A stretch of 7,061 nt of DNA from Planctomycetota bacterium (GTDB lineage: Bacteria; Planctomycetota; Phycisphaerae; Sedimentisphaerales; Anaerobacaceae), in contig CP070830.1 in assembly GCA_020344865.1 (NCBI GenBank), forward strand, positions 1,004,504 through 1,011,564, given 5' to 3'. Below are positions 1-5,332 of the stretch, piece after piece. The position numbers and the translations under genes are program-made. Each line of letters opens with the position of its first letter. The first letter of the stretch is position 1. The notes under the pieces are model-generated. The model was not told the origin of the DNA. It made no database searches and saw nothing but the letters and a program-made list of their open reading frames with translations.

Positions 1-327
1 ATATTAGGCAAGCTGGAGCAGATGGACGCGACGGTGACGCCGGAGAGGCCGCTATTGAATGAGATTGGCAGTATCGACGTGAGCAACTTCGAGGGGCGGA
101 AGAACCGGCGGCAGCCGCATATTGTTCTTTATACGAAGGACGAGGCGGAGATTATCTGGGGGGCGGAGTTCGGGACGTGGCAGAGGTATCTGGAGGCACC
201 GGACGATGAGAAACTGGCGAAGCTTTACAGTTATTACGAAGAGTTCGGGACGCTGTTGGGAGGGGCGAAATATATCAACCTGCGCGACCCGCAGGAGATG
301 ATACCCAGACCGACCGACAAATATTAG
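1..327 (+). CDS. FtsQ-like cell-division protein, C-terminal part (5' end outside window)
   Basis: The reading frame is open from base 1, so the 108 visible residues are a C-terminal fragment and the ATG at 22 is probably internal. The fragment runs from an E-I-G-S-I-D-V-S-N strand, through a strand-turn segment (PHIVLYTKDEAEIIWGAEFG), to a helix containing DEKLAKLYSYYEEF and a final YINLRDP strand. That order (ID-V-S-N, 'L.t.dg.ei.wG', 'KL..L', 'i-DLR.P') matches the end of the extracytoplasmic beta domain of FtsQ/DivIB, the bitopic divisome protein that binds FtsB/FtsL at the septum. The POTRA domain and membrane anchor would lie upstream. In many bacteria ftsA follows ftsQ directly; here the next gene is unrelated. 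The product call is by resemblance of a short fragment only. It could be another hypothetical envelope protein. Confidence 0.55.
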   Translation: MLGKLEQMDATVTPERPLLNEIGSIDVSNFEGRKNRRQPHIVLYTKDEAEIIWGAEFGTWQRYLEAPDDEKLAKLYSYYEEFGTLLGGAKYINLRDPQEMIPRPTDKY

Positions 328-396
328 CTCAGGCATATGGCAAACTTGGTCGGTTCCTGTGCGCACCAGCAGGGGCAGATAATGCGTTGTTTGCCG

Positions 397-425
397 TTGA
401 CAAGTAAGTCGTGGTCTGTTATGAT
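397..425 (+). promoter_or_regulatory. Sigma70-type promoter of the secreted-protein gene
   Basis: A perfect -35 box TTGACA (397-402) and a -10 box TATGAT (420-425, 5 of 6 consensus bases) are separated by exactly 17 nt. Transcription would begin near 432. That is downstream of the in-frame GTG at 411 and upstream of the ATG at 477, so the promoter also argues against the longer protein. Confidence 0.6.
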
Positions 426-476
426 TCGTTCAAAAGGGAAGGTAATCTCAAGTTGACAGTGTGCGGATATCTTGAG

Positions 477-1706
477 ATGAAAGTGAAGAAGTGGTTAATA
501 CTATTTTATTTTCTTGTCGCCTTACATGTTAGTGCGTTCGGCGAAACAATTTGTTCGTACATAGCTACTAGTCCTCCAGAAAATCAAGGATGGGAAGTTA
601 GCCAGGCCGGGAAAGGCGTGACGGGCGAACTCATAAAGACTCCTAAGTCCAACGAAGGGTTCGCATGGCGGATATGGGATAGCACGCATGAAAACGGGGA
701 ATTATATTATACATGGGTCTTTTCTGAGAGAGACCAGGAGCTCGTTGCGCAGAAAGGCTGGCGACTGACTATCTTTCTTGAAGTCGAAGAGTGTGAGGTT
801 CCTGAAGATAATGAAAAATTAAGTAAATCCACCTCGCAGCTCGAAGTATATGGCGGAGAAAACGGAAGAAACACGCAATTAAATTTCTCTTTAAGGTCCA
901 AGGAATATGGTTCGGACAGCTATGTCACGGCTCTTGGTGTTGACGGAACAAGAATTGATAATCTGGGATTCGGATACCAGAAGTTCGAGGCCCAGGCAAA
1001 GCCTAATCGAGATGGTACATTTAATATCGACTTGTGGGTAGATGGCAGGAGTAGATACTGCGGTGAAAATCTCCAAGTAAACGGAGTTTTTCGTGGAGGA
1101 GTACGATGGGGGTCCTTCGGAACAGAGGGAACTTCAACGGTGAAATGGCACAAAATTGTTTTGGAGACACTGGAAGAATCGAATGAATTAAAGATTATCG
1201 GTAAGGATGAGCAAAATTTTGATTACACATACTTAGAGGTACATTTGGGGGCGATCTTTGATGTAAATGCGCCCCAGCCAATTTCAAACATGCCCTTTGG
1301 TAAATGCGCCGAGTTAGATTTCGAAGGGGTTCCTGCGGCTCTCTCTAAACCGGTGCTGAACAATATGCATGATTTTTATGAACTTTACTTTGCTGTTCGT
1401 AATCCTGTTGGGTACGAATACAAAGATGATATAAGAATATCAATGACTTACGATTATCAAGATAATTTAAAAAGCATCACAGTACACGGTGAATTGATAT
1501 CCAGGAACGAAATCCCATATCAATATTTTTTGGATGGCACGACGGAGAGGCCGTTGTATGAGTTGGCGGATTTAATAAAAGAGACTTTAGAGGGCGGCAT
1601 CGAAAATGAAGAGGAGAGCGATTATTTGTCAGTAATGGTTGATTTTGTGCACTTCAGTATTATTGCTGTTGATACTCACTTGGTAAAAAAGCAGCATGTG
1701 CGGTGA
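477..1706 (+). CDS. Secreted hypothetical protein with probable concanavalin/laminin-G-like N-terminal domain
   Basis: From the ATG at 477 the protein has 409 residues. It starts with a clear Sec signal peptide: K2, K4, K5, then a hydrophobic core to about residue 20 and a likely signal peptidase I site near VSA-FG or AFG-E, with no lipobox Cys. An in-frame GTG at 411 would add 22 polar residues before the signal peptide and lies upstream of the predicted transcription start. A TTG at 453 behind GGGAAGG is a possible alternative. Residues about 33-230 are beta-rich and carry landmarks (PPENQGW 33-39, AWRIWD 63-68, GWRLTIFLEV 94-103, IDLWVDG 184-190, RWGSFG then VKWHKIVLE 210-230). I associate these with jelly-roll, lectin-like domains of planctomycete secreted proteins. 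The remaining 180 residues are also strand-rich and unrecognised, with no anchor at the end. Its base composition is lower in GC than its neighbours, which hints at acquisition by transfer. Substrate and function are unknown. Confidence 0.75.
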   Translation: MKVKKWLILFYFLVALHVSAFGETICSYIATSPPENQGWEVSQAGKGVTGELIKTPKSNEGFAWRIWDSTHENGELYYTWVFSERDQELVAQKGWRLTIFLEVEECEVPEDNEKLSKSTSQLEVYGGENGRNTQLNFSLRSKEYGSDSYVTALGVDGTRIDNLGFGYQKFEAQAKPNRDGTFNIDLWVDGRSRYCGENLQVNGVFRGGVRWGSFGTEGTSTVKWHKIVLETLEESNELKIIGKDEQNFDYTYLEVHLGAIFDVNAPQPISNMPFGKCAELDFEGVPAALSKPVLNNMHDFYELYFAVRNPVGYEYKDDIRISMTYDYQDNLKSITVHGELISRNEIPYQYFLDGTTERPLYELADLIKETLEGGIENEEESDYLSVMVDFVHFSIIAVDTHLVKKQHVR

Positions 1707-1733
1707 GAATTATGAACACTTAGGGACCAGCGG

Positions 1734-2171
1734 TTAAGGATTTGTGGGGGTGTTCAGGGCGGTGGGGAGGTCGGCGTAGTGGTAGGGGATGTGGAATTCG
1801 GTGCAGAGGGACTTTAGTTTCTTTAAGGTTGATTCGGTAAGTGTGCTTTGGGAGTCGGGGTCTGACTTGCAGGAGAAGATTCTGCAGCCGGAGAAACGGT
1901 AGTCGTAAACCGCGCATTTGCCATCGGTGTTATAGGGACAGAGGCCGGTGGGCATCGGTTTTAAATTTTCGCCGCCCAGGTTTGCCTTTAGATACATCAA
2001 CTCCGGCGGTGTTACGAAAAGACGGTGGTCGAAGCGGGTGAAGTCGCAGCATTTGCCGCAGGCATCACATTGGACTGGCGGATGGGCCGACCGGCGGATT
2101 TGCGAATCGAGCCAATCGTAGATTTCAGCTACCCTTTTGAGGAGCTGGCTGGTTGTACATTCTGCCACCAT
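1734..2171 (-). CDS. YkgJ-family cysteine-cluster protein (second of a tandem pair)
   Basis: The product is 145 residues and cytoplasmic, with no signal peptide. It carries the CxxCxxCC signature of the YkgJ family (zinc/iron-chelating cluster, PF03692-type) as CDACGKCC at residues 35-42. The second Cys set of the family follows: GLCPYNTDGKC near 77-86, then RFSGCRIFSC near 92-101. LFVTPPELMYL (51-61) corresponds to the conserved 'i.lt..Ei..i' segment. The family probably binds a metal or cluster and its biochemical role is poorly known. The frame stays open far upstream (to 2579), but that upstream part is Arg/Pro-rich, a shadow of the preceding gene, so the ATG at 2171 was chosen. This gives a 43-nt overlap with the upstream YkgJ gene and suggests translational coupling. 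No good Shine-Dalgarno is visible. The gene ends 27 bp from the convergent secreted-protein gene. Confidence 0.8.
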   Translation of the reverse strand: MVAECTTSQLLKRVAEIYDWLDSQIRRSAHPPVQCDACGKCCDFTRFDHRLFVTPPELMYLKANLGGENLKPMPTGLCPYNTDGKCAVYDYRFSGCRIFSCKSDPDSQSTLTESTLKKLKSLCTEFHIPYHYADLPTALNTPTNP

Positions 2172-2608
2172 TGTTTCTGTGATTTTAGTTTTCGTATTTG
2201 TTCGAGGGTGTAGAGGCCGCCGCGGTTTATGCCGGGGCATTTTTGTGCGGCCTCGTTCCAGGCTTTCTGGCTGGTCAGGTTGCTCGACCAGAAGGGCCAG
2301 GTCCTGCACTGGTTGGGGCGGACGGGGTAAATCGCGCATTTCCTCTGGCCGTCTGTGAGCTGGAGGAACCAACAATCTCTGGTGAGCGGCTGCTCGATAA
2401 TTGTTGTGCGGAGGCCGACTCGCCGTAGATATTCGCGGCGGCTCTGTCCGAGGGGTATTTTGAGAAAGTCGGCGATGAATTCTATTTCCGGGCGGGTGAC
2501 CCAGATGTAGCCCGCACCGGGGCCTGAGCAACATCTGCCGCAACAGAGGCACTCGAAATGCAGGCCAGCGACATACCAAGGGGCTTTCTTTTTAACCACG
2601 GATTTCAC
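2129..2608 (-). CDS. YkgJ-family cysteine-cluster protein (first of a tandem pair)
   Basis: The product is 159 residues, soluble, with a full set of YkgJ-family landmarks. These are APWYVAGLHFEC leading into CLCCGRCC (about 20-27), GYIWVTRPEIEFIADFL (33-49), DCWFL (78-82), RKCAIYPVRPNQCRTWPFW (89-107), and a late Cys in KCPGI (about 123-127). In the family these Cys residues are thought to chelate zinc or iron, sometimes as an Fe-S cluster; no reaction can be assigned. The start is GTG at 2608 (or GTG at 2599). Both codons lie inside the intergenic repeat at 2592-2622, and a TAA blocks the frame further upstream. No Shine-Dalgarno is visible. It lies 74 bp downstream of the HEPN gene on the same strand, beyond a probable terminator, so it may be expressed separately. 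The second YkgJ gene overlaps its 3' end. Confidence 0.85.
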   Translation of the reverse strand: MKSVVKKKAPWYVAGLHFECLCCGRCCSGPGAGYIWVTRPEIEFIADFLKIPLGQSRREYLRRVGLRTTIIEQPLTRDCWFLQLTDGQRKCAIYPVRPNQCRTWPFWSSNLTSQKAWNEAAQKCPGINRGGLYTLEQIRKLKSQKQWWQNVQPASSSKG

Positions 2609-2622
2609 AGATTTACACGGAT
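2592..2622. repeat. Short tandem intergenic repeat, CACGGATTT-type
   Basis: After TTAAC there are three near-identical 9-mers in a row: CACGGATTT, CACAGATTT and ACACGGATC. I recall intergenic elements with this CAC-GGAT periodicity being scattered through many environmental genomes, including planctomycetes; that is memory, not a search. Two further CCAC-led blocks follow at 2641 (CCACAAGAAA) and 2675 (CCACACGATTT), so the element may be one module of a longer composite repeat. Here it overlaps the start of the first YkgJ gene. Confidence 0.6.
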
Positions 2623-2648
2623 CTTAAAAATGCTTATTAGCCACAAGA

Positions 2649-2690
2649 AAGCATAAAAAAATTAATCACGAAGCCACACGATTTATGCTT
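2649..2690. repeat. Nested palindrome: 9-bp outer arms around a small hairpin
   Basis: AAGCATAAA (2649-2657) and TTTATGCTT (2682-2690) are perfect 9-bp inverted arms. Between them sits a smaller hairpin (2665-2682) and a run of seven A residues. The right arm contains the last codons and the stop of the HEPN gene, so the structure spans the gene end. It may act as terminator and mRNA-end stabiliser. Confidence 0.55.
2655..2682 (-). terminator. Probable intrinsic terminator of the MNT-HEPN module
   Basis: Read on the minus strand directly after the HEPN stop, AUCGUG pairs with CGUGAU (6 bp, two of them G-U) around the loop UGGCUU. UAA and seven U residues follow. The stem is short and weak, but the position right behind the stop codon and the U-tract fit a Rho-independent terminator. 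The larger palindrome around it could replace or strengthen it. Confidence 0.5.
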
Positions 2691-3063
2691 GTTCGTTTAA
2701 CCAATTCTCAAGAGTTTTGATGAATTGCTTTCCGCTGTCGAGAATTTCCGCTGCCTCTTCACTGGATATCAAAGAGGTGTATTCATAATCGCCTATCTGT
2801 CTTTTCTCAAACGCTCTGTTAAGTTCCCTGCCCAATTCTTTCGGGAATGTACCTGTTTTTATAAAGTGTTCTCCAAAGGCTGATATGACTCCCTTGTGAG
2901 ATGAAAATGAAAGATTTTTGGTAAGAAGCACCGCTTCAACACAATAGAACATTGCATAATAAGTTCTTGAGACAGACGATTCAAAGTCTTTATCCTGCAG
3001 CAGTATCTCGGCACTTTTGAGATAGCGATGCGCTTTTTTAATAAGAGCTTTTGCTTCTGTCAT
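2683..3063 (-). CDS. HEPN-domain protein (putative partner of the nucleotidyltransferase)
   Basis: The product is 126 residues, all-helical in appearance and of normal length for small HEPN proteins (PF05168-type). Landmarks are an N-terminal helix AKALIKKAHRYLKSAEILL, then DFESSVSRTYYAMFYCVEAVLL (27-47), SSHKGVISAFGEHFIKTG (54-71) and RQIGDYEY near 88-95. A last helix with KQFIKTLENWL ends the protein. In HEPN RNases an R-x4-6-H motif forms the active site. Here the equivalent R33 is followed, after six residues, by Y40 where related proteins carry His (typically RxYYAMFH), so ribonuclease activity is uncertain. The ATG overlaps the stop of the upstream nucleotidyltransferase gene as ATGA, so the two are almost certainly translated together. 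Such pairs act as MNT-HEPN toxin-antitoxin modules in which the transferase modifies the HEPN partner. Other HEPN-MNT pairs are less understood, so toxicity is inferred from context only. Confidence 0.85.
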   Translation of the reverse strand: MTEAKALIKKAHRYLKSAEILLQDKDFESSVSRTYYAMFYCVEAVLLTKNLSFSSHKGVISAFGEHFIKTGTFPKELGRELNRAFEKRQIGDYEYTSLISSEEAAEILDSGKQFIKTLENWLNEQA

Positions 3064-3410
3064 GCTGGTATTCCCTCTCTTCGTAAATTAAGCATAAGTG
3101 GGCTATTAATTGATGTGTAGTTTTTCTCCGAGACGGGGTAAACAGATATTAATACAGCGTAGTTAAGATTTAGTTCCGTAATTATATCTATCATCCTGTC
3201 TATTTCTTTGCCCGGGACAACATCTCCGTCGAGCACAACAGCCAGGTCGATGTCCGAGTGTTCATCGTTGGCGTGACCTCTTGCATACGAGCCGTAGAGG
3301 ACAACCTTTTTAAGGCGCTGCCCATAAAGCTCGGCTATCTGCTGTTTGAATTCTTTAACTATGTGCTCTATTTTCATAACTATATCCCGGGCGAATTTGT
3401 CGGAGTTCAT
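3060..3410 (-). CDS. Minimal nucleotidyltransferase (MNT, polymerase-beta fold), putative antitoxin
   Basis: The product is 116 residues if the ATG at 3410 is used. The signature VVLYGSYARG (36-45) followed by SDIDLAVVL (52-60) gives the GS...DxD metal and nucleotide site of the polymerase-beta superfamily. The GS-to-D spacing is 11 residues, one more than the usual ten. D53 and D55 are the two expected carboxylates. A third on the strand NYAVLISVYPVS is not obvious. The protein ends in LMLNLRREGI, common in this family. MNT proteins paired with HEPN can AMPylate and silence the partner; that role is inferred from the pairing. A second ATG at 3377 (M12) would give a 105-residue protein starting at MKIEHIVKEF, closer to the usual N-terminus and with room for a 5' leader. 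The HEPN gene follows with a 4-nt overlap. The gene lies 85 bp behind ilvD but has its own promoter. Confidence 0.85.
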   Translation of the reverse strand: MNSDKFARDIVMKIEHIVKEFKQQIAELYGQRLKKVVLYGSYARGHANDEHSDIDLAVVLDGDVVPGKEIDRMIDIITELNLNYAVLISVYPVSEKNYTSINSPLMLNLRREGIPA

Positions 3411-3418
3411 TCAACTGA

Positions 3419-3447
3419 ATTATACAAAAACCGGCTTTGCATATCAA
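3419..3447 (-). promoter_or_regulatory. Strong sigma70-type promoter of the MNT-HEPN module
   Basis: On the minus strand the -35 box TTGATA (3447-3442) and a perfect -10 box TATAAT (3424-3419) are separated by exactly 17 nt. The expected start of transcription, near 3412, lies only about two bases from the ATG at 3410. The mRNA would be leaderless or nearly so from that ATG, or have a leader of about 35 nt if the ATG at 3377 is used. Confidence 0.65.
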
Positions 3448-3495
3448 TTGTCCTTTCGCAGGAATGGCAGAAGAGCACAATCAATATTTTTAGTA

Positions 3496-5163
3496 TTACC
3501 ATTTGAGGACGGCGCCGGTGTCGGCGGAGGTTGCCATAGTCGCGTATTTCGCGAGGTAGCCCTTTGTGATTCGCGGCTTCGGGGGCTTGAAGTTCTTTTT
3601 GCGTTTGGCCAATTCGGCGTCCGAGAGCTTTACGTTTATGGTATTTTTCGGGATGTCGATTTCGATAATGTCGCCGTCCTTTAGCAGGCCGATGGGACCG
3701 CCGACAGCGGCTTCGGGGCTTATATGGCCGATGGAGGCACCTCGCGTTCCACCACTGAACCTGCCATCTGTAACGAGCGCGACGGATTCGGCCAAGCCGG
3801 CTCCGGCGATATAACTTGTTGGCCAAAGCATTTCCTGCATTCCCGGCCCTCCCTTCGGACCTTCGTAACGAATCACCACAACATCGCCGTCGCTGACCCT
3901 GCCACCCAAAATACCTTCGCAGGCATCCTCCTGGCTCTCGAAGATAACGGCGGGGCCGGAATGCGTCATTATGCATTCAGGAACACCAGCGGTTTTAACG
4001 ACACAGCCATCCGGAGCAAGATTGCCCCTAAGTATGGCCAGGCCGCCGGTATCCGAGTAAGCATTGTCAAGTGTTCGTATGCAATCAGCGTCGTTGATTT
4101 TGGCTGGTGCGATATTGGCACCGAGTGTCTCGCCGGTTACCGTCAAACAATCGGTATTAATAAGGCCGGGCTTCTTGCTAATTTCCTTAAGTATGGCGCT
4201 GATACCACCGGCAGCATCAACATCTTCTACATGATACTCGCTCGAAGGTGATACCTTACAAATGTTGGGGCACTTTGTTGCGATTGCATTTATGCGTTCG
4301 AGGTCGTATTTGATGCTGGCTTCGTTAGCGAGCGCGAGTGTGTGCAGGACGGTATTTGTCGAGCCACCCATAGCCATATCGAGGGCGAGGGCGTTGTCGA
4401 GGGACTTTTCAGTGATTATATCCAACGGCTTGATGTCCTTTTCAATCAGTGTCACAATCTGTTTGCCCGCTGCTTTGTAAAGCTCCTGTCGCTTTGGATT
4501 GATGGCAAGGATTGTTCCGTTGCCGGGCAGAGCCATTCCGATTGCCTCACAGAGACAGTTCATTGAATTTGCGGTGAACATCCCGGAACAGCTCCCCTGT
4601 CCCGGACAGGCGGTTCGTTCGAGTTCTTTTAATTGATCATCGGTGATTTTGCCGGCGTTGAATTTGGCCACGCCTTCACCTATGGTGATAAGGTCAATTG
4701 CTTTTCCATCGGCTGTTCTACCGGCCGCCATAGGCCCGCCGGAAACAAAAATCGTCGGTATATTGAGCCTGGCCGCGGCCATCAGCATACCCGGTATTAT
4801 TTTGTCGCAGTTGGGGATGCAAACAAGACCATCGAGGCAGTGCGCCTGGGCCATATTCTCTACGGAATCGGCCATAATTTCGCGGGATGCGAGAGAATAC
4901 TTCATACCCGTGTGGCCCATAGCAATACCGTCGCAGACGGCTATGGTGTTGAATTCGAAGGCGGCCCCTCCGGCCTGACGCACGGCGTCTTTTACGAGGC
5001 GACCGACCTTATTTAGATGGACGTGGCCGGGGACTATTTCGCAAAAGCTGTTGGCGATGCCGATAAAGGGTTTGCCGATGTCTTCGTCGCTCAGGCCGCA
5101 GGCGTGCAGAAGGCCCCTATGGGGGGCACGCTGGAAGCCTTTTTTTACTGTGTCGCTTCTCAT
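3496..5163 (-). CDS. ilvD: Dihydroxy-acid dehydratase
   Basis: This 555-residue enzyme dehydrates 2,3-dihydroxy-3-methylbutanoate (or -pentanoate) to the 2-oxo acid, the third common step of valine, isoleucine and leucine synthesis in the cytoplasm. All family landmarks are present: ANSFCEIVPGH (C41), CDGIAMGHTGMKYSL (77-91), GLVCIPNCDKIIPGM (C119, D120, K121), CPGQGSCSGMFTANSM (C192), GGSTNTVLH, and near the end VTDGRFSGGTRGASIGH and EAAVGGPIGLL. C41, C119 and C192 are the expected Fe-S ligands, and K121 is the usual carbamylated metal-binding lysine. The ATG at 5163 has GGAG ten bases upstream and gives the standard N-terminus MRSDTVKKGFQRAPHRGLL. The 42 residues in frame before it are not family-like. 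Length and motifs are normal, so the enzyme is probably active. No other ilv or leu gene is in the window. It diverges from the lipoprotein gene, and no convincing promoter was found on this strand. Confidence 0.97.
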   Translation of the reverse strand: MRSDTVKKGFQRAPHRGLLHACGLSDEDIGKPFIGIANSFCEIVPGHVHLNKVGRLVKDAVRQAGGAAFEFNTIAVCDGIAMGHTGMKYSLASREIMADSVENMAQAHCLDGLVCIPNCDKIIPGMLMAAARLNIPTIFVSGGPMAAGRTADGKAIDLITIGEGVAKFNAGKITDDQLKELERTACPGQGSCSGMFTANSMNCLCEAIGMALPGNGTILAINPKRQELYKAAGKQIVTLIEKDIKPLDIITEKSLDNALALDMAMGGSTNTVLHTLALANEASIKYDLERINAIATKCPNICKVSPSSEYHVEDVDAAGGISAILKEISKKPGLINTDCLTVTGETLGANIAPAKINDADCIRTLDNAYSDTGGLAILRGNLAPDGCVVKTAGVPECIMTHSGPAVIFESQEDACEGILGGRVSDGDVVVIRYEGPKGGPGMQEMLWPTSYIAGAGLAESVALVTDGRFSGGTRGASIGHISPEAAVGGPIGLLKDGDIIEIDIPKNTINVKLSDAELAKRKKNFKPPKPRITKGYLAKYATMATSADTGAVLKW

Positions 5164-5173
5164 TTGTTTTTTT

Positions 5174-5177
5174 CTCC
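5174..5177 (-). promoter_or_regulatory. Ribosome binding site of ilvD
   Basis: GGAG on the minus strand, 10 nt upstream of the ATG at 5163 with an A-rich spacer. It fixes the ilvD start there rather than at the in-frame codon at 5289. Confidence 0.6.
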
Positions 5178-5189
5178 AAAACAGTGCAC

Positions 5190-5221
5190 AAAATGCCCTA
5201 AGAGTTTGAAAAGTGCATTTT
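5190..5221. repeat. Inverted repeat in the ilvD leader region
   Basis: AAAATGC (5190-5196) and GCATTTT (5215-5221) are perfect 7-bp inverted arms 18 bp apart. Each lies beside an AGTGCA copy (5183-5188 and 5212-5217). The pair sits just upstream of the ilvD ribosome binding site, where an operator or leader hairpin could act. Short AT-rich arms like these can arise by chance. Confidence 0.3.
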
Positions 5222-5255
5222 AGCCGGTGATTTGGGGCAAATAAAGAAAAATCAG

Positions 5256-5283
5256 TTGTCTTTATGAAGTAAAACCGTATAAT
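5256..5283 (+). promoter_or_regulatory. Sigma70-type promoter of the lipoprotein gene pair
   Basis: A -35 box TTGTCT (5256-5261) and a perfect -10 box TATAAT (5278-5283) are 16 nt apart. Transcription would start near 5290, giving a leader of about 43 nt before the ATG at 5333. Confidence 0.55.
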
Positions 5284-5319
5284 TGGCATTTGAATTCAAC
5301 GCAAAATCAAGATTTGTTT

Positions 5320-5324
5320 AGGAG
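5320..5324 (+). promoter_or_regulatory. Ribosome binding site of the first lipoprotein gene
   Basis: AGGAG, 8 nt upstream of the ATG at 5333, is the best Shine-Dalgarno in the window and supports that start. Confidence 0.7.
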
Positions 5325-5332
5325 AATAGACA

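Noticed and set aside
337..456. Small frame of 39 codons (MANLVGSC...) between the ftsQ-like gene and the secreted-protein gene
   Set aside because: It overlaps the predicted promoter, has only a weak upstream TCAGG, and shows no family pattern; FtsA-like residues are absent.
411..476. Longer GTG start for the secreted protein
   Set aside because: It would place 22 polar residues before a normal signal peptide and lies upstream of the predicted transcription start.
1707..1733. Bidirectional terminator between the convergent genes
   Set aside because: No hairpin with a T-tract is visible in this 27-bp gap.
2172..2579. N-terminal extension of the second YkgJ frame
   Set aside because: The translation is Arg/Pro/His-rich and is the off-frame image of the first YkgJ gene, which has the family motifs.
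1734..2608. A single YkgJ gene broken by a frameshift
   Set aside because: Each frame has its own complete set of family Cys motifs, so two genes explain the data better.
3448..3495. Intrinsic terminator behind ilvD
   Set aside because: No stable inverted repeat followed by T residues was found, so read-through into the MNT-HEPN pair is possible.
3407..3976. Minus-strand frame of 189 codons overlapping the 3' part of ilvD
   Set aside because: Arg-rich, no family features, fully inside or beside the conserved ilvD reading frame; a shadow.
3724..4251. Plus-strand frames antisense to ilvD, of which this is the longest
   Set aside because: They have no recognisable domains or start signals, and the ilvD frame explains the sequence constraint.
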